Of a stretch of 64,000 bases of DNA, positions 36,013 to 48,514 are shown one piece after another (positions within the stretch are counted from its first letter, which is position 1; every line of letters starts with the position of its first letter). The stretch is taken from NCBI GenBank assembly GCA_050084515.1, contig CM114272.1:43090001-43154000 (forward strand). The letters are read 5' to 3'. The notes below the pieces were generated by a model, which saw only the letters and a program-made list of their open reading frames with translations, searched no databases and was not told where the DNA came from. The stretch comes from Blasia pusilla (taxonomy: Eukaryota; Marchantiophyta; Marchantiopsida; Blasiales). A program made the position numbers and the translations under genes.

Positions 36013-37406
36013 TCACAGAGTAATTAAGAAACGCAAAATATCTTCATAAAAGGATTGGCACAACCGGTCCTCCGTGATCTGGAATAGGTCTTCATCGGGA
36101 AAGGTGTCATCCACGGATTGTGTGAGGTCCGCGTTCGTCATCCTCAACCGGGAACGAAAATCTGCGTTGGTATGAACCTTGCCGGCACGGATAATGACAT
36201 CAAATGTGAGTTCTTGGAGTAAGAGGATCCATCGCGCAATACAACCTGATAGGTCCGCCTTAACCATTATTGGTCGGAGCGCGAAATGATCTACATGGAA
36301 GACAAACTCATATCCTAATAAATAGTGACGGAAATTTTTGCACGAGAAGACCATGCCTAACGCCTCTCGTTCGGTAGTTGTATATTTCTGTTCAGCTGAA
36401 GATAGTTGCCGGCCTGCATAGTAAATCGGGAAATCATGTTTGTTCTCATCCTGTTGGCTGAGCACCACTTCAATGGCAAACGAGGATATGTCCACATATA
36501 CGTGGAAGGGTTTGGTCCAATCGGGGGACCAAAGTATAGGAGCCTTTTGCAATGCTTCCTTCAAGGCTTCAAATGCCGCTTGGTAGGGTGGGGTCCACTC
36601 CCATTTGGTAGTTTCTTTAAGTAATGTGGTAAGGGCTCCTCCTTTCACCGCATAATCCCTAATAAACCGTCGGTAATATCCGACGTGTCACAAGAATCCT
36701 CTCAATTCTCGGAGATTTGTGGGTGGTTCCAATGCGACGATAATATCCACCTCGGCCTTGTCGACTTCAATTCCGTGAGGGTTAATTCAAATTTTTCCAA
36801 GTGTTCGGCTTTTGTATTGAAGATACAAAAGTCATTCAAGAAAATTTCAACAAACTTCCGTAGATACTCTTGAAAGATGGAGATCATCATCAGTTGGAAG
36901 GTGGCCGGCGCATTGCACAACCCAAAGGGCATCACACGATACGCGAAAGTTCCCAAGTCCGTGGTGAAAGTTGTGAGGGGCCGATCTTTTTCTCGTATGG
37001 ATACCTGGTTATAACCCGAGTATCCATCCAAAAAGGTATAACGCTCGTGGCCGGCGACTTTGTCCAAAATATTGTCCGTGAAAGGTAGGGTGTGATGGTC
37101 CTTTAAGGTGGCCGAATTCAATTTCCGATAATCCTGGCATACTCTGATTTTTCCCGTTTGTTTTTAGGGTATAATTATAATGGGCGACACCCACTCGCTA
37201 CTTAACACAAGATAAATTATTCTTGCTTCGAGACGCTGGTCAATTTTGTCCTTGACTAACAATGAGTACTTCGGGTTGAGGCAATACTGCCTCATCCGTA
37301 CCGGGACCGCACCTTCTTTTAGATCAATCCGGTGTTCACCATACCGTGTTGGAATGCCTATCATTTCATCCATGGAGTACGCAAACACATCCAAATACTC
37401 AAACAA
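36013..37406 (-). pseudogene. G2 reverse transcriptase and RNase H, inactive
   Basis: Reverse transcriptase segments 37406-37164 (DEMIGIPTRYGEHRIDL, SPIIIIP) and 37121-36702 (PFTDNILDKVAGHERYTFLDGYSGYNQV; PFGLCNAPATFQ) lead into RNase H 36648-36013 (YAGRQLSSAEQKYTTTEREALGMVFSC; FHVDHFALR). The catalytic motif near 36815-36850 reads FLND where the family has FLDD, so one metal-binding aspartate is gone. A stop lies at about 37165 and a deletion/frameshift between 36780 and 36660. The RNase H segment is uninterrupted. Confidence 0.92.
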
Positions 37407-37418
37407 TAACTTTTTGTA

Positions 37419-38435
37419 CTAAATGAGTTTGATTGGAGATAAATTCGCCGAGAGGCGTAGAGACCTCTGTTTGCTAGGTACCGACTCTTTGTCTATTTTG
37501 TAACATTCTAAATAGTACGCATTAGACGAGGACTCAGTAGCTATAGTCCGCTCTTGATGTGACGTATAGCCTTCATCGGTCGGTGACGTTTCTCCTTGGG
37601 GTGGTCGTGATTTCCACGACAACTTGATGAGTCGTTTTGAGACCTGGTCCAGAGCCTCGAACGTGAATCGTCTCCTTTTCCAGTCCGTAGTCACTCTCGC
37701 ACTGTAAAGCCAGGGTCTTCCAATAAGCAAAGGATAGCCAATGGCTATTAAGGGCTGCAACACTAAGTAGTCCAACAGAAATAGCACCCCGCCGAGCATG
37801 GTTGGGATCTGAGTGAGCTATCCAAGGGGTCACTTCCAGGACTGGTCCGCGAACCGTAGATACTTGTCGGTGGGCTCGTACTTCGTGTATCCTAGTGCCC
37901 GAGCTGTCTGTTCTCTCATAATGTTAATTCCACTTCCCGATTCAATGGGGACCTTCTTAATGGTGTGTCCCTCAATCTCAACTTCTACCTCTGGGGCTCC
38001 CAAATCTTCCACTTCGATATGGACTAGATCCACTACTGGTAGACTCTTTGCAGACTTCTTGGGTTTTCTACGGCTTATCTTCGACTGCTGCAGAATTTTT
38101 CCGTACACAGGGTTATCCGTTAATAATTGCAGTAGGGTTATATTGGCCGGGATTGACGCCAAGTCCCTGAGTAAGTTGTAGGCTTCCAAGACCAGAGGTG
38201 ACGTCACATTGGCTTGTACTGCCGGAGCCGTTCCGGTTCTCGAATTCTCTGTTTTCTGCCTCCCTTCTGGCCCGTGGTCCTCGCAAACTTGAGCCCGAAC
38301 TTGGTCCTCGATATCTTGATGGAAGTACTTAGGGTGACTTAGATCGATGGCCGGGTAAACATCGCCTTTTAGGATGGCCTTCTCAACGCAGAAGGCATCG
38401 AAACTTTTCGTCTTGGGGTCTTTAGCTTCGCGCAA
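37419..38435 (-). pseudogene. G2 aspartic protease and linker
   Basis: The segment 38435-37830 holds the retropepsin-like core: LPVVDLVHIEVEDLGAP and, at about 37945-37970, IESGSGINIM. The catalytic D-S/T-G triad is E-S-G here, a codon change from GAT/GAC to GAA. The following segment 37833-37419 (GYPLLIGRPWLYSARV) is the linker to reverse transcriptase. The overlap of frames around 37830 marks a frameshift. Confidence 0.88.
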
Positions 38436-38585
38436 AGACGAAGCACCTTTCCTTGCTTTGGGGGTCCCAGCGGTCTAGTTCTTGGACCTCGTGGTGACAG
38501 CAAGAACGGTGTTTTGGAGTTCCTTGGGTCTGTCCGATTATTCTTTGGCCGCCGTTCTGTTCGAGTCCTCCTCCCTGATAGTGAC

Positions 38586-40568
38586 TCACCTTGTCCTGGG
38601 GAACCCTAACTCTTCCACTCGGACGAGTTGCACATTTACGTCATTCTTGGACTCTGGTTGGGCTGCTGGAGTGTTGACATACTTTACCAACAACCGCGGG
38701 ACCTTGGGCTCCGGGCAGTCCACTGCAGTGTGCCCGCCCTTCTTGCAATTTCTGCACAATGGATTGAGTCCTACTGGCCCGTTTGGATTTGGGCAATTAT
38801 TAGCCCAATGGTTAGCTGCCCTGCAGTTGTAACAACAATTCCTTTTTATGGGTGGCGTAAAGGCTGCCGCGCCCATAATCTGTCTTAAGGGTCTCTGTTC
38901 CCCATATTCCGGAGGCACATATCGGGTGATCCAACTTCGTCCGGAATTAGGCGGTGGCACAGCTTGGATTGCATAACACCCTTCCCATTGTTCGGGTTCA
39001 TACCACCCTTCTTCCGTAGTTGCATCTTCTTGGATCCAACGTAAATCTCTCTGAGTATGACATTCCTGAGCACTATGCCCTTGGGTTCCGCAGGTACCGC
39101 ACCAGATGTTGGGCCTCATCAGACCTGGTCGTCTTCTGGGATCCTTCTGGGTCGCCAGATGTACCTTCAATTCCGCCATTTGTTTACTTATCTCTTCAAT
39201 GGCAGACTTGCCTGCCTTCCTCGCTGTCCCCCTTATTGGACTTTCCGACCGCTGGGGAAGGTGCTTTGTTGGTCTGGTTTTCCTTTGATGCTTCGGAGAG
39301 TGGTGGCGCATGCTTTTTCTTTTCCGCTTAGATTTTATATCTTTTTCGGAGTCCGAGGACTCCGAGGTGTCCCCAATAGAGGATTCTGTGTCTGTGGAAG
39401 ACGCTTCGTCCTCTGACGAAGCACTAGTTTGCGAAGAACCTCGTCGTTGATGATGTCGTCTTCATGTTTTACGGGACTTCTCTTAGGCCTCGTACGCCTC
39501 TACGGAGGCTATGAGTGCTTCCAAGGAATCTTGTTGGCCTCGCCGGCAGTACTGGTCCATTTCTTTGGATAGTCCCGACACAAACCAATCTACCAATTGT
39601 GAGGTAGTAGTGTGTTCAAGTTTATTCACAAGGCTACGAAACCTTTGGGTGTATTCCTTGAGAGTTTCCTTATTTTTACGTTTCAGGTCGCGAAGCTTCG
39701 TCAGAAGCCTGTCCTCAAACTCCAGGTCACGGAACTCATGAAGAAAGGCATCCAATACCTTTTTCCAGGTTTCCGTGGCATCTGCTCTGAGACCCTCGTA
39801 CCATTGGCTAGCTCGCTTCTAAAGCAGGCCAGGAAAGACTCGCAAAAAATCCTCCTCTGAGCCTTCCCCATTAGCCTTAGCTACATGGGTAAATTCAAGC
39901 ACAAAGTTGTCAACATCATCTCTCCGTCCCCCTACAAACATGGGGTATCTTAGCAGCGTCTTTCTTGTGTTGGCCATTGGGAAATTTCTGTTGTTGGGTC
40001 CCGGGCTTGATGCTCGGGAGGGAGGAGGCAACGGTTCTGATCTGGTTGATTTGGTCGGCTCCTCGTCCCCCGAGTTCCCAAAGGGGTTCCACGTTGACTC
40101 TTCGTCCAACTGCGAACTGGCAGGAGACGTAATGGGGAGTATATTCCTATCCCTCTTCTTGTTCTTGGGCTTCGTGTGAGGCCGAAGACTGGGAGACACC
40201 CCCGGCGGTCTCCAAGACGGGTGATCTTCTTGTTGCTTACTGCATCGATCAGCTCGCTGATCTAGCAAAGAGGGCCGGGAGACTTCCATGAGTCCCTTCT
40301 GGGATTCGGGAGCTTGCTTCTGCACCCACGATCGCCACAAGGTAGGGGTCCATGGAGGGAAATTAGATCTTCCTAATTCCTAAAGCCTACAGGAGTGTGT
40401 AGGTGCTCTTAATCTTCCTGCCAGGTTTTCCTCCCATGAACAGAAGTACCGAGTCATCACCAAGTACCACTGATGTTCAGGGGCAAAGCACCGTTTTTTG
40501 AAAATACTAATTAATTGTTCTATCTTTTCTAGCACCAATGTAGCAAACCGGTTGTTATCTTCTTTCAT
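38586..40568 (-). pseudogene. G2 gag with three zinc knuckles
   Basis: N-terminal pieces 40568-40380 and 40340-39819; capsid-like retrotransposon gag domain 39755-39483 (LTKLRDLKRKNKETLKEYTQRF, LVDWFVSGLSKEMD); an S/E/K-rich linker; then 39311-38586 with three complete CCHC knuckles: CGTCGTQGHSAQEC, CYNCRAANHWANNC and CRNCKKGGHTAVDC. Stops at about 39816 and 39480 split the frame. Binding of element RNA and particle assembly is the role known for this domain order. G1 has the homologous knuckles at 43070-42660, two of them damaged. Confidence 0.88.
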
Positions 40569-40698
40569 CCATTGTCTTAGGGGGATAGCAGATGGTCTTC
40601 AGTAAGGACTAGATGGTTGGGTCTTCTAGGAGATGAGGCTTCTTTCCCCACTCCTAGGTTCCCCATGTCTCTCTCTCCCTCTCCAGCAAAGCTTATGA

Positions 40699-40716
40699 TC
40701 CCCGGCAGCGGCGCAA
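40699..40716 (-). promoter_or_regulatory. G2 primer binding site (tRNA-Asp type)
   Basis: On the minus strand GCGCCGCTGCCGGGGA follows a run of T; this differs by one base from the TGGCGCCGTTGCCGGGGA site used by plant Athila/Tat-type elements (tRNA-Asp). It lies about 18 nt from the LTR end, with T9 in the gap, farther than the usual few bases. Confidence 0.75.
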
Positions 40717-40734
40717 AAAAAAATCGGTTCTATA

Positions 40735-42020
40735 TGTAATGTATAAAAGTTTCAATTTTATAATCGTTTATTGAGTTCGATCCCCAATAGGATCATTGTT
40801 TGATGAAAAGAGAGTTCGAAATTACAATTCTGTTGTAATAATTGTATTTAAATGTGTATAATTTATATTCAATGTCTTATCAATATCTTCGGATCTTTCT
40901 TAGTACCAAGGTTTCTTTCCTCTATTCTCTCTAGTGGAGTTGATAGCATGCTCAGGTAGATTGCCTCTCGATATCAAGAAACCTCATAGAGACCTCAATA
41001 TGAAAGCTTGCTTCTCCTACTTTGGGAACTCAATCCGTCTCGGCAGGCTACTCTCTGTCAAACAGATTTCCTACAACTCTATGTTGATTATTCCATTGAT
41101 GAGAAAGGTTTGCCTAATTCACTCTTCACTCTGCAGACCCAAAAAGAATACTCAGACATAAGCAACGCACATCAAAATGAATGAATGAGTGCTTTACTAC
41201 TCCATCAAGAATGAGAAAGCTTCAAAAGTGTATACAAGCTCGAGAGGGTACTACTCCCTTGCTCGGACCATTCTAATAGCAAAAGGACTTCGTAAGAGAA
41301 TGATGATGATAGCTACTTCCATGCTTCTTAAATACTCTCTAAAATAGGAGTGATCTAAAGATTCGAAGCGTTCTTGATGAAGCCGGTGTCTCTTCAATGT
41401 TTGTAACTACCTAGATCTATGTTGCTCCTCTCTTTTCCTAAGATCCCTATGAATCCGTAGAACAAAACTGTCTCAACTACTTATCTGATATAAAGAGTTG
41501 CGCCTTTTCCTATTCTGTTCTAACTATGTGTCGCTTGAAATCACTGTCAATCTTAGCTTTGCTTTGCTGCTAAGTTTGGACCTCTTTTGCTTCACTTAAG
41601 GACGAAGCTCTTTCTCCTAATCTGAAGACGAAGCGATCCATTCTTTGTTCTTGTTCCTGGTGCTTCGTTCTTCAAGCTTCGTTCAAGAGCAAAGTACTCT
41701 TTCTCTTCTTCTTCTTCTTCATGCTTCATTATGCTTCGTTCAGGAGCGAAGCACTTCATAGATAGAGCTTCACAAAGCTTCGTTGTCCTTCCCAAGCTTC
41801 TTGCTGGGTCTTTAGACTTCGTTATTTTATTCTCCTCTCCTCTTAGGCAAATCCTTCATTTTCTATCTCTCTGCCTTGTTCTTGGAGCTTCGTGATTCAC
41901 TTTAATTTTACTCATTCTTCTCCATAATAATATATAATAATCAAAATCATAATGTATATACAAGTCTTCGTTGAATTAAAAGATGTATTTCTTCAAAAGT
42001 ACAAAATTATGGGTATCACA
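40735..42020 (-). repeat. G2 5' LTR
   Basis: Minus strand TGTGATACCC (42020) to TACATTACA (40735). The boundary is set by comparison with the 3' LTR and with the solo LTR, whose ends are fixed by its target duplication. Confidence 0.94.
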
Positions 42021-43290
42021 GGCCCAATCTTCCATTGTTGTAAAATCTTCCCATAGTGGGATTATCCATAAGTAGCTCCAACAAGGATATGTTTGCGGGA
42101 CTGGCCACCAAATCCTTCAGCAAGTCATTGGCTTCCATCACGAGAAGGGATGCAACCGAGCTCTCCATCTTTGATTCTTTTTGCTTGTGTGAGGATCCTT
42201 GCATGAAGACTCCACTGGCTCGTTCTTCATGAACTTGGTTGCGGACTTGCTCTTTCATCTCCTGGTGGAAGTAATTTGGATGATTATGATAAATAATTGG
42301 ATCCACATCACCTTTCAGAATAGCTTTCCTTTTCGGAATGTCTCGACTGCTTTCTTTGTAGCCGGGATACTTCGCGAAGACGAAGACTCTAGGGTCTTTG
42401 CCCTTGTTGTCCTTTTAGTCTCTAGCTGGTTTCCACTGCAAGGACCTCATTGAGAACATCTTCACTCCAATGTGAGGACTCTTCCTCAATCTTCCTTGCA
42501 GGTTCTTCTTCCTTAATGGTCACCTTTCTTGGCTTTCTTCGTGAAGTGACATCTTCTACACGCACTAGCTGCACGCTGTCATCATTCTTGGCTTGCGTTG
42601 GTGTAGGTGGGGTGGTTCCATTTTTTACCAAGAGCCTTGGAACTTGAGGTTCTAGGCACTCCATCATAGTGTGTCCTCCCTTCTTGCAATAACCACAAAG
42701 GGGATTCAACCCCATTTGTCTCTTTGGGTTTGGAAAGTTGTTCGCCCAGTGATCGGTTGCTCCACAATTATAACAAAAATTTCTCTTGATTGGTGGGGTG
42801 AATGCTCTGGGTCTCATGAGATGATGTAGAGGCCTCTGCCCTCCATACTTAAGAGGTACGTATCTAGGAATGCAGTTGCAAGGAGTACTAACCCCGAGAA
42901 TTTCTTGAACCGCGTAGCATCCCTCCCACTGACTTGGCTCATACCATCTCTCCTCCCTTGAGGATTATTCTTGCATCCAACATAAATCTCATTGCAGAGG
43001 GCAATCTGGCACCATGTGTTCTTGAGTCCCACAAGCACTATACCATATGTTAGGCCACATAAGACTAGGCCTTCTTCTAGGATCTTTTTGGGCCGCCAAG
43101 TGTACCTCTAGTTCGGCCATTTTCTTTTTCAACTCATTGATGGCGGATTTCTCCCCATCCTTTGCCTCACTAAGGCAGTTGAATAATTCATAGACTAATA
43201 GAAGTATTCTACCAATCATAGGAGAAGGGTTATTATCCTGAGCTTGGCTGACATGAGTGGTAGAAGGTGGGAATTCAATCATGGTACATC
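42021..43290 (-). pseudogene. G1 gag C-terminus and protease N-terminus
   Basis: Continuation of G1 beyond G2. Segment 43282-42989 (KKMAELEVHLAAQKDPRRRPSLMWPNIW) matches G2 gag; the first zinc knuckle has lost its leading cysteine (WYSACGTQEH). Segment 42817-42422 has a knuckle ending NNF instead of NNC, and an intact third one (LCGYCKKGGHTMMEC). Segment 42306-42021 (NISLLELLMDNPTMG) leads into the protease and is cut by G2. Nothing N-terminal to this is present, so G1 lacks the start of gag and its 5' LTR. Confidence 0.85.
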
Positions 43291-43919
43291 TGTGGATAGT
43301 GTAGGTGACATGCTCACAACCATTGGAGATTCATTATCAAATTTTGATCATCAGCCTTTGACGCGATAAGAGACATCCCCTAATCCTTACAAAGAAGAAA
43401 GAAATCGTAGGATTAGGAAAATAAAGGCAATTGAAGCAAAATTGTTTGGTGGGTTGAAGGATCTGTAAGACACTTCTTTTCTCTCTTATAAAGTCTATTT
43501 TGCATTGTTGTTGTCTCTTATATGCGAATTTGGGGCTTCAAAAGTTACATGCTTGATAGGATCTAGTGCAATATAATAAATTAATAACATTTGCAACTAA
43601 TCATATCCATGTATCCACTACCATTATCTCACATGTCCGTGAGAACTTAGGACGTGCAAGGTAGTTCCAACATATGCACTTCCACTCAATGATAGAGAAA
43701 TCACTGATATCCTAACAATATCACCATCATGAAAACGCCAAACTTACATGAGAAGACTCTACTAAGCATCGTATGAATGAGTTAGGCCCTTGTTGAAAAA
43801 AATACGCATTGCTGGCAATATAGAAATTCTTAATGATAGAGAAATTTCATCACCATATCAAATCAAACGTGTAATCAATACTATTGCATGTATTGGACCT
43901 ACGCTAAGAGAGCCCAACT
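43291..43919. other. Unassigned sequence between G1 and the CACTA A transposase
   Basis: No LTR, primer site or gag N-terminus of G1 is found here, and no clear CACTA coding sequence. The equivalent of the TnpA-like gene of CACTA B (about 53.3-56.4 kb) is also missing, so a deletion may have removed both. Confidence 0.5.
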
Positions 43920-46900
43920 AATCTTCATTACTAGATTTTGATATAGTGTCTTCCACTGATCCTACGTCTGCATCATAAACATGGATGACAGGCACATTTT
44001 GCACATCTACTCTAGCATCAGCAAGTTTAGCATTGCCCAAGATTGTTGCCCCAATGTGCTAAGTCTTGGTAGAGTTTCCAAATCAATTACAAGGACCTGG
44101 ACTTATGGCCATTCTTTTAGACTCATACTGTCTACAATAGAATCCCCTTCCACATACACAACTCTACAAGACCTCGCCTCTTTTCTCATGACCACATTCC
44201 ATCCACCACCTTCGTTACTATCCCCATAAAACACATGTTCGACTTGGGACGGGAATACAAAAGGTTGGTGGTTTAATGGCTTGCATGACCTAGTATTTGC
44301 AAGTAAGAACCCTTGCTTGTCTAACTTCATGCTTGCATTCCGCGATTCCCACTCTGCCCTCACCCATCGTCCTCTCATCAGAAAAATAGGTTGATCTACA
44401 ATGCCATAATTAAGTGCCAAAATCTCCACTAGAACCCCCACATAAGAATATGCACAATTCTGGTTTGATGTGTTTTCATCCAAAAACACTGCCCCTATCC
44501 CACTATCATAAGTAGAGAATGGATTAGCACCATGGATCCCTTCTACCCTATAATGATTACCGTAGGCCTTCATACTTTTGGATGAAAGGCATTTGGCTTT
44601 GGGAGGGATGGACAGAGAAAACACTTGGGGATCCACGACACTGGATGTGTTTTTAGCATGAAGGTTAATAGCCAGTTGAATCCACTCTTCCAAAGGGATA
44701 TTTACATTACTGTCCTCATATCTCCTGTTCAAATAACACAAGAATGAAAATTTAATTGAACTCTAAACAGGTTCCAACAACCAATAACAACAATATCTAG
44801 AAGCGATAGGCTTTTTCCAGTTACAATACCCAATGTCTACTAAAGCAAGGGCAATCATGAAAACCTCTATAGTCCTAATTGCTTACCTATGCCATAAAAC
44901 CATGGCCTCTATGTTGTGTAAGACGTAGTGATATGCCAAGCAGATCATCTCCTGAGAGAGTTGGATGGACACACTAGCGCCTTCAAACTCTTCGCCAACC
45001 ACTCCATCTTCTTCTCCTTCCTCCCACACTCTAGTCCTAACAGCCTCAAATCTCTTTATATACTCCGTGACAAATCCTATGGCCTCATCCTTCATGTATC
45101 CCTCAGCCATGCAACCTCTAGATCTAACTTTTGATCTAACATACTTCTTCATATATCCCATGTATCGTTCCATTGGATACATCCAACGACAAGCCACTGG
45201 CCCGCATATATCTAACTCTTCTACAACATGGATCAAAAGATGCATCATCATATCAAAGAAGGCACGGGAAAGTGCATCTCAAGTTCACAAAGAGTTAAAA
45301 TGGTATCCTCTCGTAGTTTTTAAAAGAGGGTTGGATCATAAACCTTCATGCAAACCATCCTTAGAATCATTGATAATCTCATTATAGTCATCCTTATTGG
45401 ATCTTTGAGAAGGCCGCGAATGGAATAAGGCAAGACTTGGTGTATGAACACATGGTATTCATGTGATTTCATATTGCCCAACTTTCGTTGTACCACATGC
45501 TTTTGTAATTCCCCACAATAATCAGTTGGCATCTTGAGTTGTTCAACTCTAAGTAAGAAGGTATCCATCGCTTGTGGTGATAAGCAATAATCTGCTATAG
45601 GTTTCAGAAGCCCTTGGGCTCTAGTAGGATATGGTTGTAACCACAAATGGGGATGGATTCCATGGGCCTCCATGTCTCTCCGGACTTTAATTGTATGCTT
45701 CACTCCAAACAATGTCTTCACCAAGTTTTCTGCTATATTTTTCTCCACGTGCATGACATCTAGTGTATGCCGTATGAGAAGATGCTTTTCTCAAATTAAG
45801 GAATTTCAAGAACCCTAAAATGAATCAACCAAGCACATGTCCATGAAGCCTATTTTCTAGGCATTGAATGTCTATATGAAAAAAATGAGAAAAAAATATG
45901 ACCTCCTAATAAAATGGATATTCTCCAATAAGGAAAATCAAAGAGAATGCTTTGTCGCTTCACTCTTGTCCTCTTGTTTGGATCATTATGACCTCCCTCT
46001 TGACCACCATCATTTTCGTACACTAGTTTCTCATTTGCCCGTTCTAGAACTTCTTCAGATGTTATTCTGGATACTAGAGGTCTAAGCTCTTCTGTGTCAT
46101 TGAAGTATGCACCAAACCTATGACTTCTCCATGAGTGGTTGATTGGGAGGTAACGATGATGGCAACCATATATGGGCTTCCCACACGACTTAGAGAAATC
46201 TGAGTCAACACGGGGTCCAAACACACTACATCCAAGATTCCCACCATGGCTTTGGCTAGCTATGGTTCCATACGCAGGGTAATCATTTATCGTCCACAAA
46301 AAGCTAGCTCTGAATATAAAGTCCCACTTACCATCTATCTTTCTTACATCATGGAAGTGCACCCCTCTCCATAACTCTTGGAACTCTTCTACTAAGGGTA
46401 GTAAGAATGTGTCCAGGATTCGAGCATTTACACTCTCCTTCTTGGGAATAATTTGAGCTAGCATGACAAAGAATTTCTTGGTTTGGAGCCAAGGAGGAAT
46501 ATTGTAAGTCACTTGAGATACTGGCCATGTCGACCATGAACTAGATTTTTCAGAAAAGGGGTTGACACCGTCCAAAGCAAGTCCAAATCTACAATTCCTC
46601 ATGTCTTGCCTAAACTTGAGATATAAACCATCCATGTGCCTCCAAGCCCTTGTTGTCCCCAATTTTGTCTGACTAGTCCATCCTTACTTTGATGAGTAGG
46701 TACCAAAGTCATCAATTCAGACAGAGTGGCACACTTGAACATCTGTTTGAGCCTATGGATAATAGGAAAATGACGCAACACTTTAGTAGGTACTAATGAT
46801 TTACCCAATTGTTTGCACCTAGGATTTCCACACTTGGGGAAAATCTCAGCATCTTTAAGATTTCCGCGGAAAAGAATGCATCCATTGGGACATGTGTGAA

Positions 46901-47504
46901 TGGAATTGTAACCCATTCCCAACGTCCCTATAATTTTTTTCGCAGCGTTGTAACTAGATGGAACCAAATTACCTATGGCAAGAACCATCCTACCAAGAAG
47001 TTTCAAAAATTCATCTACCACAATACTAGGCACATTGTGGGTAGTTTGGATGTTGAAGACCAACATCCAAAAATCAAGCACAGAGGTCTTTGCATTAAGA
47101 AACAATGGCTTGCAAGCATCAGATAGTTTGGGATAATCTGGTCCTTGGCTATGCACGTTCTCTTCATTCCCAACTCCTACTTCATCCTAACCATCCTTGA
47201 TATCGAGTTCAGTATTTGTTCTTGCATCTTCATGCAAGCTATCATACTGGTTGAAGATGTCTTCAAGCATGTGGTGGATGTTTACATCAACATTTACTCC
47301 TCGAACCTTAGAGCGCTCTCTAAAAACTGCACTGACCTGAGGAGCACCCTGCACTATCTTCTCTCCTTGCTCTCTCTTCTCCCCTTTCTCATATATAAGC
47401 CACTCTTCATCAGATGAATTCCACCCATCTTTGGATTTTTGGACTCGACAAAGATGCGAGCATCCAAATTTCCTTAAATAGGATTCAATCTTTTGGATCC
47501 CCAA
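43920..47504 (-). pseudogene. CACTA A transposase (tnp2 type)
   Basis: Read on the minus strand. N-terminal segment 47504-47187 (acidic, DGWNSSDEEWL); 47156-46599 (FWMLVFNIQTTHNVP, CPNGCILFRG); tnp2 core about 46620-45850 with FGLALDGVNPF, YNIPPWLQTKKFF and LWTINDYPAYG; then a segment 45754-45320 with MHVEKNIAENLVKTL; DUF4218-like 45251-44883 (VACRWMYPMERYMGYMKKYV, CMAEGYMKDEA); DUF4216-like 44741-44103 (FSTYDSGIGAVFLDE; PFVFPSQVEHVFYGD). This is the canonical En/Spm transposase order. Frames change near 46630, 45800 and 45290, so this copy is dead or needs several introns. The segment names are assigned from memory of the families. The 5' terminus of the element was not found to the right. 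Confidence 0.85.
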
Positions 47505-47890
47505 AGTAGCCCCGCCCTTACACTTACTGCATGGACACCTTGCTCATTTCCTACCTAGGATACGCGCTCTAGAATTCCCTCTGCCACAATTTGTTGTTGT
47601 GAGCACTCATTTTCATTGGGTCTCTTAGATCTAACCTAACCTGGGTGGGAGGTGGAGGTCGCATGTTTTCAAGTGAAACAAAGAAGAAGAAATGAAATAC
47701 ATAATATTCTTAATTATAAAGATATGCAACATTGGTATTCATCTTTATGTACCAAAGGTATCAACAAGAAAGAAGAAGTATAAGGAAGATAGTGCACCTA
47801 ATCTTCTGGTCCCTTTAGCAATAACTCTTGCACGGTTAAGCCACGAATGATGTGGCTTGTTTTTGCCTAAACGAATACACTGTGGAGTGA

Positions 47891-48001
<111 letters not shown>

Positions 48002-48514
48002 CATCTTAGGCTTGTGTGACACATGGTTATTTTTTGTATCCATGATGTTGATTTACCTTGGTCATCTAGCTAATAACCACTTGGCTCTTGGAATTCTGCT
48101 GTTAGCCCTTTCTTAAGATTGGACTAAAAATGGTAAACAAAGGCCTTGTCCTCCCTTTAATTCTTCAGAGGCACTAGTCCACATTCTACACTCCCCAACC
48201 TCTCCAATCTTGCACCCGTCGTGCCTATGATTTTGGAACTGAAGCTAGAGAGAGCACGATAAAGCCCTTCTCTACATCTAGAATACTACCTCACTGCAAG
48301 CGCACCTCTGAGAGACACCAACTGAGTTTAGTGAGCTTTCCTCTTTACAGAAGACTGTTCCTTTGTGCCAGGGAAAATAGAAGGTCTTTCCAGCATCCTT
48401 TCCAATGGGCAGGACTCACATTATTCTGGCTACTACTCCAAGGCACAGTAGCCAATCAACAATTTGCCCACATTGGAGATCCACCTACTTACGAACGTAC
48501 GTAGAATATACGGG

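Larger units (their letters stand above)
30437..42020 (-). mobile_element. Ty3/gypsy retrotransposon G2, full length, inactive
   Basis: An 11.6-kb element on the minus strand: 5' LTR 40735-42020, primer site about 40699-40716, gag 40568-38586, protease 38435-37830, reverse transcriptase/RNase H 37406-36013, integrase 36000-34872, accessory ORF 34566 to about 31950 (split by a solo LTR), hairpin pair 31787-31949, polypurine tract 31748-31762, 3' LTR 30437-31747. It sits inside G1 pol. No 5-bp target duplication is visible: the flanks are CACTC (30432-30436) and GGCCC (42021-42025). Confidence 0.93.
23931..43290 (-). mobile_element. Ty3/gypsy retrotransposon G1, 5' truncated, interrupted by G2
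   Basis: Read on the minus strand. The 3' LTR is 23931-25421; polypurine tract 25422-25437; accessory ORF 25560-26966; integrase, RNase H, reverse transcriptase and protease remnants up to 30436. G2 occupies 30437-42020. The G1 protease/gag region continues at 42021 and fades at about 43290. No 5' LTR, primer site or N-terminal gag is present, so the 5' end has been lost. Pol order PR-RT-RH-INT is that of gypsy. The sequence on either side of G2 joins in the correct order of the same polyprotein when compared with G2 itself. Confidence 0.88.

Noticed and set aside
47785-47794. ATAGTGCAC as the right terminus of CACTA A
   Set aside because: Only the last five bases fit; the adjoining sequence does not mirror CACTAGAAGAAA and there are no subterminal repeats nearby.
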